From: Pseudomonas izuensis
Lineage (GTDB): Bacteria > Pseudomonadota > Gammaproteobacteria > Pseudomonadales > Pseudomonadaceae
NCBI RefSeq assembly: GCF_009861505.1
Contig: NZ_WTFT01000014.1
Location: 105,951 to 149,203, forward strand
Direction: 5' to 3'
DNA length: 43,253 nucleotides
Position numbers and translations under genes: made by a program. Each line of letters opens with the position of its first letter. Positions within the stretch are counted from its first letter, which is position 1. The notes under the pieces are model-generated. The model saw only the letters and a program-made list of their open reading frames with translations, was not told where the DNA came from and ran no database searches. This document shows positions 24,959 through 33,959 of this stretch, piece by piece.

Positions 24959-25385
24959 CTGCAGATTCCCACTCGATTCAGGCGCAGCCGTTTTACACCA
25001 GCATCCACACGCGAGACAACATTGACCGGCCTCACCCTCCGCCGTTGTTTCATTCTGATGTTCACCTTAGGACGATGTAGGAGCGAGCTTGCTCGCGATG
25101 GACTCAAGAGCACCGTGTTTAGCCAGTAAACACGCGTCATCGTTAACGACCATCGCGAGCAAGCTCGCTCCTGCATAGGTCCACATCAGGCGCGACCTTC
25201 TCGCCCCATGCAAGGACGCCGGCGTACTGGCCCAGCAATGATATTGAAGTTTCATGAGGCATATACCTGACCGGCAAGGCGAGCAGTCTGGCTGGCAAGG
25301 AGAATTTCGTCCTTCTCCCCTCCTCACTAGACTCGTTTGCATCCCGATCAACCGCCGGGTTTGCCTCGCTGCGAGTACAACAATA
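24959..25385. other. 427-bp gene-free region with a REP doublet
   Basis: Between the AraC start and the divergent permease start. It holds the REP doublet at 25076-25175 and, on the permease side, a short hairpin GGAGAA-N8-TTCTCC at about 25299-25320. No protein-coding signal or RNA gene is seen; promoters of both neighbours must lie here. Confidence 0.5.
25076..25175. repeat. REP doublet, near copy of 154-255
   Basis: TGTAGGAGCGAGCTTGCTCG on the left and the reverse complement ending GCTCCTGCA on the right. The spacer (GACTCAAGAGCACCG...CGTTAACGACC) matches the spacer at 154-255 in the same orientation with only a few differences, so the whole element, not only the palindromes, was copied. 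Confidence 0.87.
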
Positions 25386-26297
25386 ATGAATGCATCGCCC
25401 TTACTGACTACATTCCTTCCCATCGCCCTGGGCTTCATCATGCTCGGTCTGGGGTTGTCGCTCACCTCGGCGGATTTTGCCCGAGTGGTGAAATTTCCTA
25501 AGCCCGTCCTGATCGGCCTTGTCTGCCAGTTAGTCCTGCTACCACTTTTGTGCTTCCTCATTGCCAAGGGGTTTGGTCTGGCACCGGTACTGGCCGTGGG
25601 CCTGATGCTCCTGGCGGCCTCCCCTGGCGGCACCAGTGCCAACCTCTACAGCCACTTGGCTCAGGGTGATGTCGCACTGAACATCACCCTGACGGCCGTG
25701 AATTCGGTGGTGGCGATTATCACCATGCCGCTGCTCGTCAATGGGGCACTGATGTACTTCATGGCAGATGGTCAGGCCATTCCATTGCAATTTACCAAAG
25801 TCGTGCAGGTGTTCTTCATCGTCCTGGTGCCGGTCGCGGTGGGCATGCTGGTACGCAAACTGGCGACACGTTTCGCCGTTCTCATGGAACGCCCGATGAA
25901 GATCATTTCCGCGTTATTCCTAATAGCCACTGTAGCGCTCGCCTTAGTCAAAGATTGGCAGACGGTATTGGACTACGCGCCCGTCGTCGGTATGGCCGCA
26001 TTGCTGTTCAATGTGCTCAGCCTCGGCGTCGGCTACTGGGTACCACGCCTGTTCCGGTTGCCGCAGCGCCAGGCCGTCGCCATCGGCATGGAAATCGGCA
26101 TTCACAATGGCGCTCTGGCTATCGCCCTGGCGCTCAGTCCGACATTGCTGAACAACCCGACCATGGCCATTCCGGCAGCCATTTACAGCGTGCTCATGTT
26201 CTTCACTGCTGCAATCTTCGGTTGGTGGGTCAATGCAACCCATGCCAGAGAACTGAGGATCAAGGCAGACGTCCCGGCCCACGTGTCTCAAAGGTAG
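25386..26297 (+). CDS. Bile acid:sodium symporter-family permease
   Basis: Inner-membrane transporter of 303 residues and about nine or ten helices. It carries the family motifs LLAASPGGTSANLYSHLAQGD (about 75-95) and MEIGIHNGALAIALAL (about 235-250), the two discontinuous helices that cross over in the SBF fold. Bacterial members carry pantoate, keto acids or other organic anions with Na+. The ATG has no strong ribosome site. The next gene, a crotonase, begins 41 bp later on the same strand, followed by FAH and MDR genes, so the permease may import the acid these enzymes process. Confidence 0.87.
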   Translation: MNASPLLTTFLPIALGFIMLGLGLSLTSADFARVVKFPKPVLIGLVCQLVLLPLLCFLIAKGFGLAPVLAVGLMLLAASPGGTSANLYSHLAQGDVALNITLTAVNSVVAIITMPLLVNGALMYFMADGQAIPLQFTKVVQVFFIVLVPVAVGMLVRKLATRFAVLMERPMKIISALFLIATVALALVKDWQTVLDYAPVVGMAALLFNVLSLGVGYWVPRLFRLPQRQAVAIGMEIGIHNGALAIALALSPTLLNNPTMAIPAAIYSVLMFFTAAIFGWWVNATHARELRIKADVPAHVSQR

Positions 26298-26338
26298 TTT
26301 TTGTTACCGAAACGATCACCAAAAAAGGAGGCCGTACC

Positions 26339-27175
26339 ATGGGATATTCCGACTACAAGTGTTTCCGGTTCAGGTTTGATGCTGGCGTTGCATTCGTCAG
26401 CATCCATCACCCGCCGATAAATCTTCTTGATGAAGTGCTCTCGCTGGAATTCGACAAGCTGGGCAAAGAACTCGAGGTCGATGAGAACGTCCGAGTCGTG
26501 GTCCTGCAGAGCGAACTTCCCGATTTCTTTATCGCTCACTCTGGATTGGGGCGGGTTGGAGCCGCTCCCAAAACGGTGTCCCCTACTCGCAGTTTTCGCC
26601 TTACACAGATGATCGGCGAACGGTTCAGGAACATGCCCAAGGTCACCATCGCAAAAATCGAGGGGCGGGCTCGGGGCGGAGGCAGTGAGATCGCGCTGGC
26701 CATGGACATGTGCTTTGCGGCCCTGGACAAAGCGATTTTCTCCCAACCAGAGGTCGCGGTCGGGCTCGTTCCGGGCGGTGGCAGTACGCAAAGGTTGCCC
26801 CGGCTCGTCGGAAGGGGACGCGCCCTGGAAGTGCTGTTGGGTTGCAACGATTTTTCAGCAGCGCAGGCAGAACGCTACGGTTTTATCAATCGAGCATTGC
26901 CAGCGGACGAGCTGACACCTTTTGTCGAGCAACTCGCTCACCGTATCGCCTCATTCCCCGCGCATGCCATCGCTCATACCAAGGCGGCCGTGGATACCGG
27001 AGCATTTGGCACCTTGGCAGAGGGGCTTCTGGTGGAAGCCCATGCGTCGGACTTGAGCGTCGCAAGCGACGTGACCCAAGCCCGCGTGGCGCAAGCGTTG
27101 AAGGTCGGCGCTGAAACCTATGAGGGTGAGCTTGAGATGAACTTTATGTCGAAACTTTCCCCACTGTACCCATAG
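26339..27175 (+). CDS. Enoyl-CoA hydratase/isomerase family protein
   Basis: A 278-residue crotonase-fold protein. Both catalytic glutamates are kept: E117 in ARGGGSEIALAMD and E138 in FSQPEVAVGLVPGGG. The loop that normally reads AGAD is FIAHSGL here, so the oxyanion region differs from common hydratases. There is no CoA ligase or dehydrogenase beside it; upstream is a permease and downstream an FAH-family gene. It may act on a non-CoA or unusual substrate, as in carbon-carbon hydrolases of this fold. A very strong ribosome site (AAAAGGAGG) precedes the ATG. Confidence 0.82.
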   Translation: MGYSDYKCFRFRFDAGVAFVSIHHPPINLLDEVLSLEFDKLGKELEVDENVRVVVLQSELPDFFIAHSGLGRVGAAPKTVSPTRSFRLTQMIGERFRNMPKVTIAKIEGRARGGGSEIALAMDMCFAALDKAIFSQPEVAVGLVPGGGSTQRLPRLVGRGRALEVLLGCNDFSAAQAERYGFINRALPADELTPFVEQLAHRIASFPAHAIAHTKAAVDTGAFGTLAEGLLVEAHASDLSVASDVTQARVAQALKVGAETYEGELEMNFMSKLSPLYP

Positions 27176-27213
27176 CGCCACCGCGGATTGCCATTTGGCA
27201 GCGCTTTGTCCTG

Positions 27214-27223
27214 CCCCCCCCCC
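27214..27223 (+). repeat. Ten-base C homopolymer in the leader of the FAH gene
   Basis: A run of ten C residues 34 bp upstream of the FAH-family start, in the 81-bp gap between the crotonase and FAH genes. Such runs can slip during replication. It is outside coding sequence, so a length change would affect leader spacing only. Confidence 0.6.
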
Positions 27224-27256
27224 TTCCTGATCAACCACAAATAGAGGTTCACTCCC

Positions 27257-28090
27257 ATGCGATACGTTCACTTCAACCATCAAGGTCGCGCCGTGCTGGG
27301 CGTACACACCCCCGAGGGTGTCAAAGTGCTGGGCGAAGAAACGCTGGAGTCCCTGCTTGAGCGTGGTGTGAATCTGGCCACCTACGGCGCCAACGCACCA
27401 GGGCCTATTGTCGACATTGGCGAACACGACTACCTGCCATTGATGTGCAAACCGGGGAAAATCCTCTGCCTCGGTTTGAACTACGCCGATCATGTCAAAG
27501 AGTCCTCCTACGCCCAACCGGACTACCCGACGCTGTTTGCACGTTTAAACAGCAGCCTGACGGCACACAACAAACCGCTGATTCGTCCAAAAATATCCAA
27601 CGCATTGGACTACGAAGGCGAGATGGCCGTGGTCTTGAAGAGCGGGGGCCGCCATATCCCGAAAGACAAAGCGCTCGATCACGTCGCGGGCTATGCACTG
27701 TTCAACGACGGCTCGGTCCGCGATTACCAGTTCAAATCGCCGCAATGGACCGTCGGCAAGAATTTCGACGATACCGGCGCATTCGGACCGGACCTGGTCA
27801 CGGCTGACGAGCTACCCGCCGGCGGCAAGGGGCTATTGCTGGAAACCCGGGTCAATGGAAAAGTCGTTCAGTGCGTCAATACCCAAGACATGATCTTTGA
27901 TGTAGCGACCCTCATCTCCACCCTCAGCGAAGCGCTCACCCTGGAAGCCGGCGACGTCATCGTGAGCGGCACTCCCGCGGGCGTCGGTTTCGGCATGACC
28001 CCCAAGGTCTACCTCAAGCCCGGCGACGTGGTTGAGGTGTCAATCGAAGGTATCGGCAAACTGCTCAATCCGGTGATGGACGAAGCGTAA
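27257..28090 (+). CDS. Fumarylacetoacetate hydrolase-family protein
   Basis: A 277-residue FAH-fold enzyme. Likely Mg/Mn ligands are E120 and E122 (DYEGEMAVV) and D151 (FNDGSVRD), followed by the typical KNFDDTGAFGPDL. The family hydrolyses or isomerises carbon-carbon bonds in oxo acids (acylpyruvases, 2-hydroxyhepta-2,4-dienedioate isomerase) or decarboxylates oxaloacetate. Length fits the single-domain bacterial type. The ribosome site AGAGG precedes the ATG. It lies in a same-strand set permease - crotonase - FAH - MDR oxidoreductase, with a palindrome before the last gene. It may finish ring-fission products, but no dioxygenase is adjacent. Confidence 0.86.
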   Translation: MRYVHFNHQGRAVLGVHTPEGVKVLGEETLESLLERGVNLATYGANAPGPIVDIGEHDYLPLMCKPGKILCLGLNYADHVKESSYAQPDYPTLFARLNSSLTAHNKPLIRPKISNALDYEGEMAVVLKSGGRHIPKDKALDHVAGYALFNDGSVRDYQFKSPQWTVGKNFDDTGAFGPDLVTADELPAGGKGLLLETRVNGKVVQCVNTQDMIFDVATLISTLSEALTLEAGDVIVSGTPAGVGFGMTPKVYLKPGDVVEVSIEGIGKLLNPVMDEA

Positions 28091-28125
28091 CGGAAGCGGC
28101 AGCCCGATTCATCGCGCCCTCCTGT

Positions 28126-28143
28126 TGATGCAAATTTGCATCA
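28126..28143. promoter_or_regulatory. 18-bp perfect palindrome ahead of the MDR gene
   Basis: TGATGCAAATTTGCATCA is fully symmetrical. It lies 35 bp after the FAH stop and 125 bp before the oxidoreductase start, followed by an AT-rich stretch with TATACT at about 28187. It is a good candidate operator for the oxidoreductase gene. Confidence 0.55.
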
Positions 28144-28267
28144 CACGTCATGAATATCGCTGCGCGCAAGCATCAGTATCGATATTTATACTGCACGGAC
28201 TTGGGGGGGCTTCGCTCAATGATCCACCCGGATCCATCGAGCATCATTTTTTTGAGGAGTGATCGCT

Positions 28268-29299
28268 TTGTCTGATCCAATTTATCGCGTACCGGCCCTC
28301 ATGACGGCCATTGAAATCAAACAGCCCGGCGGCCCCGAAGTCCTGGTGCCGACGACGCGCCCGGTACCGACGCCAGCCGCCGACCAGGTGCTGATCCGCA
28401 TCCACGCGGCGGCCGTGAACGGTCCGGACGTGTTCCAGCGCAAAGGACTGTACGATCCACCCGCCGGCGTGACGGACATTCCCGGGCTGGAAGTGTCAGG
28501 TCAGGTGGTCGCCGTGGGTTCCAACGTGTCCGACTTCCAGATCGGTGAGCGGGTGTGTGCATTGATTCCCGGCGGTGGTTACGCAGAATTTGCAGTGGCG
28601 GACGCCTGCAACACGATGCACATCCCTAAAGGCCTGTCGCTGTTGGAAGCGGGGGCCATGCCCGAAACGTTCATGACGGTATGGCTGAACGTTTTCCAGC
28701 GCGGCAAGCTGGATGCCGGCGAGTCGGTGTTGATCCATGGCGGCGCGTCGGGTATCGGCACCACGGCGATCATGCTGGCGAAGGCATTTGGCGCTTCGAA
28801 AATCATCACGACCGTCGGCTCGCAGGCGCATCAGGACGCCAGCCTGGCGCTGGGTGCGGACCTCGCGATCAATTATCTGGAGGCCGATTTCGTCACCGAA
28901 ACGAAGCAGGCCACCGCTGGAAAAGGTGTCGATGTGATCCTCGACATCATTGCCGGCGACTATGTGCAGAAAAACTATGACGTCGCCGCCATGGACGGCC
29001 GGATCCTTCAGGTGGGTGTGATCAAGGGCCCGGCGAAGGACCTCGACGTCGTACCGATGATGATGAAGCGCCTGACGCATATGGGCTCGACCTTGCGATC
29101 GCGCACCCCCGCGCAAAAGGCGACCATCATGCATGAACTCGAGCAGCAGGTCTGGCCTCATATCGAGAGCGGCAAGATCAAGCCGGTCATCTACAAGACC
29201 TTTGCGCTGACCGACGCTCGCGGCGCTCACGAGCTGATCGATTCCGGCACACACTTTGGAAAAATCGTCCTGACGACAGGCGCCACGCTCATCGCCTGA
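28268..29299 (+). CDS. Zinc-free MDR oxidoreductase (NAD(P)H:quinone reductase-like)
   Basis: A 343-residue medium-chain dehydrogenase/reductase of the quinone oxidoreductase group (QOR, PIG3-like). The N-terminal GroES-like part lacks the Cys/His zinc ligands; the Rossmann part has VLIHGGASGIGTTAIMLAKAFG (about 150-170) for NADPH. Family members reduce quinones or enones. I chose the TTG (SDPIYRV) because GAGGAG lies eight bases ahead; a GTG three codons earlier overlaps the ribosome site, and an ATG at 28301 lacks one. It is separated from the FAH gene by a palindrome and a promoter-like region, so it probably has its own control. REP elements follow. Confidence 0.85.
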   Translation: MSDPIYRVPALMTAIEIKQPGGPEVLVPTTRPVPTPAADQVLIRIHAAAVNGPDVFQRKGLYDPPAGVTDIPGLEVSGQVVAVGSNVSDFQIGERVCALIPGGGYAEFAVADACNTMHIPKGLSLLEAGAMPETFMTVWLNVFQRGKLDAGESVLIHGGASGIGTTAIMLAKAFGASKIITTVGSQAHQDASLALGADLAINYLEADFVTETKQATAGKGVDVILDIIAGDYVQKNYDVAAMDGRILQVGVIKGPAKDLDVVPMMMKRLTHMGSTLRSRTPAQKATIMHELEQQVWPHIESGKIKPVIYKTFALTDARGAHELIDSGTHFGKIVLTTGATLIA

Positions 29300-29327
29300 T
29301 AGCCTGGCACTGCTGAATGTGCCGGCC

Positions 29328-29353
29328 TCTTCGCTGGCAAGCCAGCTCCTACA
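29328..29353. repeat. Single REP palindrome
   Basis: TCTTCGCTGGCAAGCCAGCT and CCTACA mark one REP unit 29 bp after the MDR gene stop, of the same arm type as 15373-15479. It could cap the MDR transcript. Confidence 0.75.
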
Positions 29354-29400
29354 AGGGAACTTCGTTGGCCGCAGGATTGGCGTTCGCTGGAGATCAACAC

Positions 29401-29497
29401 TGTAGGAGCGAGCTTGCTCGCGAAGGACGTCAACGATAACGCGCCCTGCCTGAATGACCGCGTTGCCTGGGCGCTTTTTCGCGAGCAAGCGCGCTGA
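29401..29497. repeat. REP doublet with a degraded right arm
   Basis: TGTAGGAGCGAGCTTGCTCG at 29401 and TTCGCGAGCAAGCGCGCTGA near 29478-29497 face each other across about 55 bp. The right arm has lost the usual CTCCTACA end. It lies between convergent MDR and GntR genes. Confidence 0.7.
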
Positions 29498-29530
29498 GTC
29501 ACTTGTAGAACAATGAAACAACCATCGCCC

Positions 29531-30265
29531 CTAGTAAAACTTGATCTCGTAGCCGAATCGCGATGCTGCGCTGACGATATGCTGCCCCATGATCTGACGC
29601 GCCGCCGCCGCATTGCGGTCGATGAATGCCTGCACCAACTCTTCATGCTCCCCGCGCGCCGCGTGCGGAATATTGCTGAACACCGGGCCTCGCCGCGCGA
29701 AGTTCATGGTGATCAATGCCCGCATCGGTTCGAGCACCGTGCGAATCATCGTCTCGAGATAATCGTTGCCTGACGCGGCGGCCACGGCCCGATGAAAGTC
29801 GAGGTCAGCGTTGACCGTGTCCAGCGTCGGTTCGCCTTCATATTGCATACGCAGGACCGCCGCCTGAATCGTTTTCAGCTTGCCGGGCGTCATGTGCGAC
29901 GCCGTCAGCGCGGCGGCCTGGCTTTCCAGTACGGCCCGCACTTCGAACATGTTGCGGATCGTATTGTCGCCGTCCAGCAACGGCGCACTCTCGCGGGGTG
30001 CCAAAGGCTCCGGCGATTGGCTCGCGGCCGAAACGAACACACCCACGCCCTGGCGCGACTGGATCAGCCCCTGCGCTCGAAGCGTCGCGATGCCTTCCCG
30101 TACGACGTTCCTGCTGACGCCGAAGTTTTGCGCGAGAAACTGTTCGGTGGGCAAACGATCGCCCGGTCGCAGTCGTCCGGAGGCAATCTCGTCGCTCAAC
30201 GAGCGGGCGATGTGCTCGGCAAGGTGAGGTCGCCGCGCGACGGGTTGCACATTCATTTCACTCAT
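29531..30265 (-). CDS. GntR/FadR-type regulator (FCD domain)
   Basis: A 244-residue regulator. Residues 14-77 are the GntR winged helix (LAEHIARSLSDEIASGRLRPGDRLPTEQ..VSRNVVREGIATLRAQGLI). Residues 95-230 are the helical FCD ligand domain (FEVRAVLESQAAALTA...DLDFHRAVAAASGNDYLETMI...HEELVQAFIDRNAAAARQIMGQHI), which carries the usual Asp and His residues for a metal-bound carboxylate. The gene is divergent from an enolase-superfamily enzyme and an AEC permease, its probable targets. FadR relatives beside such enzymes usually sense sugar acids or their products. Several inverted repeats lie in the shared promoter region. Confidence 0.9.
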   Translation of the reverse strand: MSEMNVQPVARRPHLAEHIARSLSDEIASGRLRPGDRLPTEQFLAQNFGVSRNVVREGIATLRAQGLIQSRQGVGVFVSAASQSPEPLAPRESAPLLDGDNTIRNMFEVRAVLESQAAALTASHMTPGKLKTIQAAVLRMQYEGEPTLDTVNADLDFHRAVAAASGNDYLETMIRTVLEPMRALITMNFARRGPVFSNIPHAARGEHEELVQAFIDRNAAAARQIMGQHIVSAASRFGYEIKFY

Positions 30266-30320
30266 GCTCGTTCTTCCCTCTCACTTGTCTACTTAATCTA
30301 CATCAGGCGACTTGTTCCCG

Positions 30321-30439
30321 TCAGTTAAAACTGAAGTTCTGCAACCGACATAATCATTAAATTCAATAAAATCAATATGTTGATAAACGCATAGACGAAG
30401 GCCTGAAGAAAAGCACCAGTTGTTCAGTTGATGAACAAC
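30321..30439. promoter_or_regulatory. Cluster of inverted repeats between GntR and enolase-family genes
   Basis: Within a 262-bp AT-rich intergenic region three symmetrical elements are seen: TCAGTT-AA-AACTGA (30321-30334), ATCAA-TATG-TTGAT (30371-30384) and GTTGTTCA-GTTGA-TGAACAAC (30419-30439). The last has 8-bp perfect arms and is the strongest operator candidate, 89 bp before the enzyme start. Confidence 0.55.
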
Positions 30440-30527
30440 AGGATGTCATATACGTTGTCCTCAACCTGGCGCAGGCGAAATCCGAAAATCGCCGCGACAC
30501 CGTGCAACCCGCTTGAGGCGACGTCTT

Positions 30528-31634
30528 ATGAAAATTGCCAGTATTGAAACCATTGCGCTGCGGATTCCGTTCACCACTGGAGGCAAGTCGGCCGGTGGGG
30601 TCTGGGGGCCGAAAGACCTGCAGATGGTCGATTCCCTCGTGGTTAAAATCACGACCGACGACGGCATTGTCGGTTGGGGCGAAACCTTCGGTTTCACCGC
30701 GATACCGGCGGTAAAAATCGTGATCGACACCATCCTTGCGCCCGAGCTGATTGGCAGCGATGTCACGCGCCGCGAGAAATTGCAGGGCGATTTGCAGAAG
30801 AAGTTTCACGTCTTCGGTCGCAGCGGCGCGTTCATCTACGGCTTGTCGGCGATTGATATCGCGTTGTGGGATATCGCTGGCAAAGCGGCCGGCCAACCGA
30901 TCTACCAACTGCTTGGCGGCAGCGAGGCCACCTCGCTGGCGGCGTATGCAAGCCTGATCCGCTATGCCGACCCCGAGCTCATCCGCATCAATGTGCAACG
31001 CGCAGTCAACAGCGGTTTCCGCCACCTGAAGCTGCATGAGGTTGATGTCGAAGTCATCCGCGCCGCATGCGAAGCCGCCGGCCCCGACGTGGAAATCACT
31101 CTCGACGTCAACGCCCCGTGGTCCGTGCGTGAAGCGCTGGATATGACCGAGAAACTTCGTCCGCTGAATCTGCGCTGGATCGAAGAGCCGGTGTGGCCGC
31201 CGGAAAACTATTCGGGCCTGTCGACGGTGCGCAGGCAAGGCGGCATTCCGGTTGCGGCCGGCGAGAATGCGTCGACGCTGATGGACTTCCAGCACCTGCT
31301 CGAAGCCGGCGCGGTCGATTTCATTCAGCCCAGCCCGGCAAAAATGGGTGGCATCACCGAACTGCAAAAAGTCTATGCACTGGCGAACGCCCATGGCGTC
31401 ACCGTGATGGTCCACGCCTTCTATGACGGTCCCGGCCTGCTGGCCGCCGTGCATGGAAGTGCCGCCCTGGGCGGTGCCAAGTCACTGGTGGAGTGGCGTT
31501 ATTTCGATCTCGAAGCGCAACTCTATGGCGACGCGATCATTCCCCGTAACGGACGCATCGACGTACCGCAAGGGCCGGGGCTCGGCATCGAGCCGGACCC
31601 GGACGTCATTCGCGACTACCGCTTCACACCTTAA
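30528..31634 (+). CDS. Enolase-superfamily enzyme (mandelate racemase / dehydratase group)
   Basis: A 368-residue Mg-dependent enzyme that should abstract the alpha-proton of a carboxylate. Metal ligands line up as D193 (LDVNAPW), E219 (RWIEEPVWP) and E246 (AAGENAST), with H296 (MVHAFYDG) as a possible base. The usual K-x-K motif reads K168-L-H170, so the second Lys is His. This points away from muconate lactonising enzymes and toward an acid-sugar or uncommon dehydratase or epimerase. The start ATG has GAGG ahead; five upstream codons are not needed. Divergent from a FadR-type regulator and followed by an AEC permease. Substrate not assignable. Confidence 0.87.
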   Translation: MKIASIETIALRIPFTTGGKSAGGVWGPKDLQMVDSLVVKITTDDGIVGWGETFGFTAIPAVKIVIDTILAPELIGSDVTRREKLQGDLQKKFHVFGRSGAFIYGLSAIDIALWDIAGKAAGQPIYQLLGGSEATSLAAYASLIRYADPELIRINVQRAVNSGFRHLKLHEVDVEVIRAACEAAGPDVEITLDVNAPWSVREALDMTEKLRPLNLRWIEEPVWPPENYSGLSTVRRQGGIPVAAGENASTLMDFQHLLEAGAVDFIQPSPAKMGGITELQKVYALANAHGVTVMVHAFYDGPGLLAAVHGSAALGGAKSLVEWRYFDLEAQLYGDAIIPRNGRIDVPQGPGLGIEPDPDVIRDYRFTP

Positions 31635-31656
31635 CCCCATAAGCCGATTGCACCGT

Positions 31657-31698
31657 TGATCGAGGCCGACGCAACAAACGTCGCACCAGCCTCGATCA
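31657..31698 (+). other. Intercistronic hairpin
   Basis: TGATCGAGGC (31657-31666) and GCCTCGATCA (31689-31698) form a perfect 10-bp stem. A smaller stem GACG/CGTC lies inside. It sits between the enolase-family and AEC genes without a U-run, so it could be a processing or stability element. Confidence 0.5.
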
Positions 31699-31743
31699 GC
31701 CATGGCGACATTCTTGATAAGAATAAATACGAGGATTGATGAC

Positions 31744-32818
<1,075 letters not shown>

Positions 32819-32881
32819 CAATCTGCACCGCCGATAACCGGGGCCTTAACGTGCACACGGGCTGATGGAAGGTGCTAACCC

Positions 32882-33787
32882 ATGAAGGACCTTTTCACTT
32901 ACCGGCTTTTCACCAGGGTCGCGCGACTGGGCAGTTTTTCAGCCGCGGCCCGTGAAGTGGGTCTTTCTCAATCCCAAGTATCCAGGGCTATTGCCGAACT
33001 CGAAGCCGATCTCGGCACCCTGCTATTGGCGAGATCGACACGCGCAGTCGTGCCCACTGAAGCGGGGGCGGATTTTCTGTTGCGCATGGAGCCCATCCTT
33101 GCCGCGGTGGAAGAAGCAGAACAGAGCGTTCGCGCGGGCGCAGAGCTGCGTGGCGTCGTGCGAATCAGCATGCCAACGAGCATCGGCGTGAGGGAAATCA
33201 TTCCGCGCATCGCGCCGTTCGCAGCCCTGCACCCCAACCTGCATATCCAGGTCCTGCTCGCCGATCACTGGCAGGATCTGGTCCGCGAAAATATCGATGT
33301 CGCGATACGCCTGGGACGGCTGTTGGACTCCAGTGCAACGAGCCGTCAGATCATGACGATCTCCCGGTTCATTCTCGCCGCCCCCGCCTACTTGCGCGCC
33401 GCTGGCGAGCCAACGACCCCCGAGGACCTGCAATCCCATCGAATCATCGCAGGCCCTGCCTCGATTGTTCCCAGCGGCTGGATGTTCACACGCAATGGAG
33501 AGACCCGAACCATTGAGCTCAAGGCGCATTTCTCAACGGACGAAAACGAGGGAGCTGTCGCAGCGGCCACCGCGGGCTTGGGGATCACGTCGACAACGGC
33601 CTGGGCATGCCGGCGCGAACTTGAAACCGGTGAACTCGTCCCCCTGCTGACCGATTGGGAGACCGAATCCATTCCTGTGCATGCCTATTTCCCCCATGGC
33701 TCGCGCACCCGAAGTGCCGGCCGCGCGCTGATCGAGCATTTGATCTCCAGCCTCCTGGCCGAGGATAGCGACACGTTGAGAATGTAA
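32882..33787 (+). CDS. LysR-family regulator
   Basis: A 301-residue LysR-type regulator. Residues 1-60 are the winged helix (FTRVARLGSFSAAAREVGLSQSQVSRAIAELEADLG), and residues 90-295 form the substrate-binding domain of the CrgA/DntR-like group (GVVRISMPTSIGVREIIPRIAPF...HPNLHIQVLL). Its usual divergent target is missing: upstream is only the old yellow enzyme remnant, so it may have lost its partner gene. The SDR at 33960 lies downstream on the same strand, with an imperfect inverted repeat (33806-33835) between them, and could be a current target. Confidence 0.88.
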   Translation: MKDLFTYRLFTRVARLGSFSAAAREVGLSQSQVSRAIAELEADLGTLLLARSTRAVVPTEAGADFLLRMEPILAAVEEAEQSVRAGAELRGVVRISMPTSIGVREIIPRIAPFAALHPNLHIQVLLADHWQDLVRENIDVAIRLGRLLDSSATSRQIMTISRFILAAPAYLRAAGEPTTPEDLQSHRIIAGPASIVPSGWMFTRNGETRTIELKAHFSTDENEGAVAAATAGLGITSTTAWACRRELETGELVPLLTDWETESIPVHAYFPHGSRTRSAGRALIEHLISSLLAEDSDTLRM

Positions 33788-33805
33788 GTGGCAGCGACTC
33801 GCTGC

Positions 33806-33835
33806 ATGACCTTATGCATTTCTTACATAAGTCAT
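33806..33835. promoter_or_regulatory. Imperfect inverted repeat upstream of the SDR gene
   Basis: ATGACCTTATG and CATAAGTCAT face each other across about nine bases, with a single-base difference between the arms. Just before it GCAGCG-ACT-CGCTGC (33791-33805) forms a short hairpin directly after the LysR stop. Either could bind a regulator or end the LysR transcript. Confidence 0.45.
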
Positions 33836-33959
33836 AGCCAATCAGGACGGCTACTGCATTTGCGCCGAAGCTGACAGTTTAGTGCCGTCACTCAGCACGA
33901 CGAATCCAACCGAACGCCGCGCTGGACGCCCCTTACAGCATCCTTCCAGGAGACGTGTC

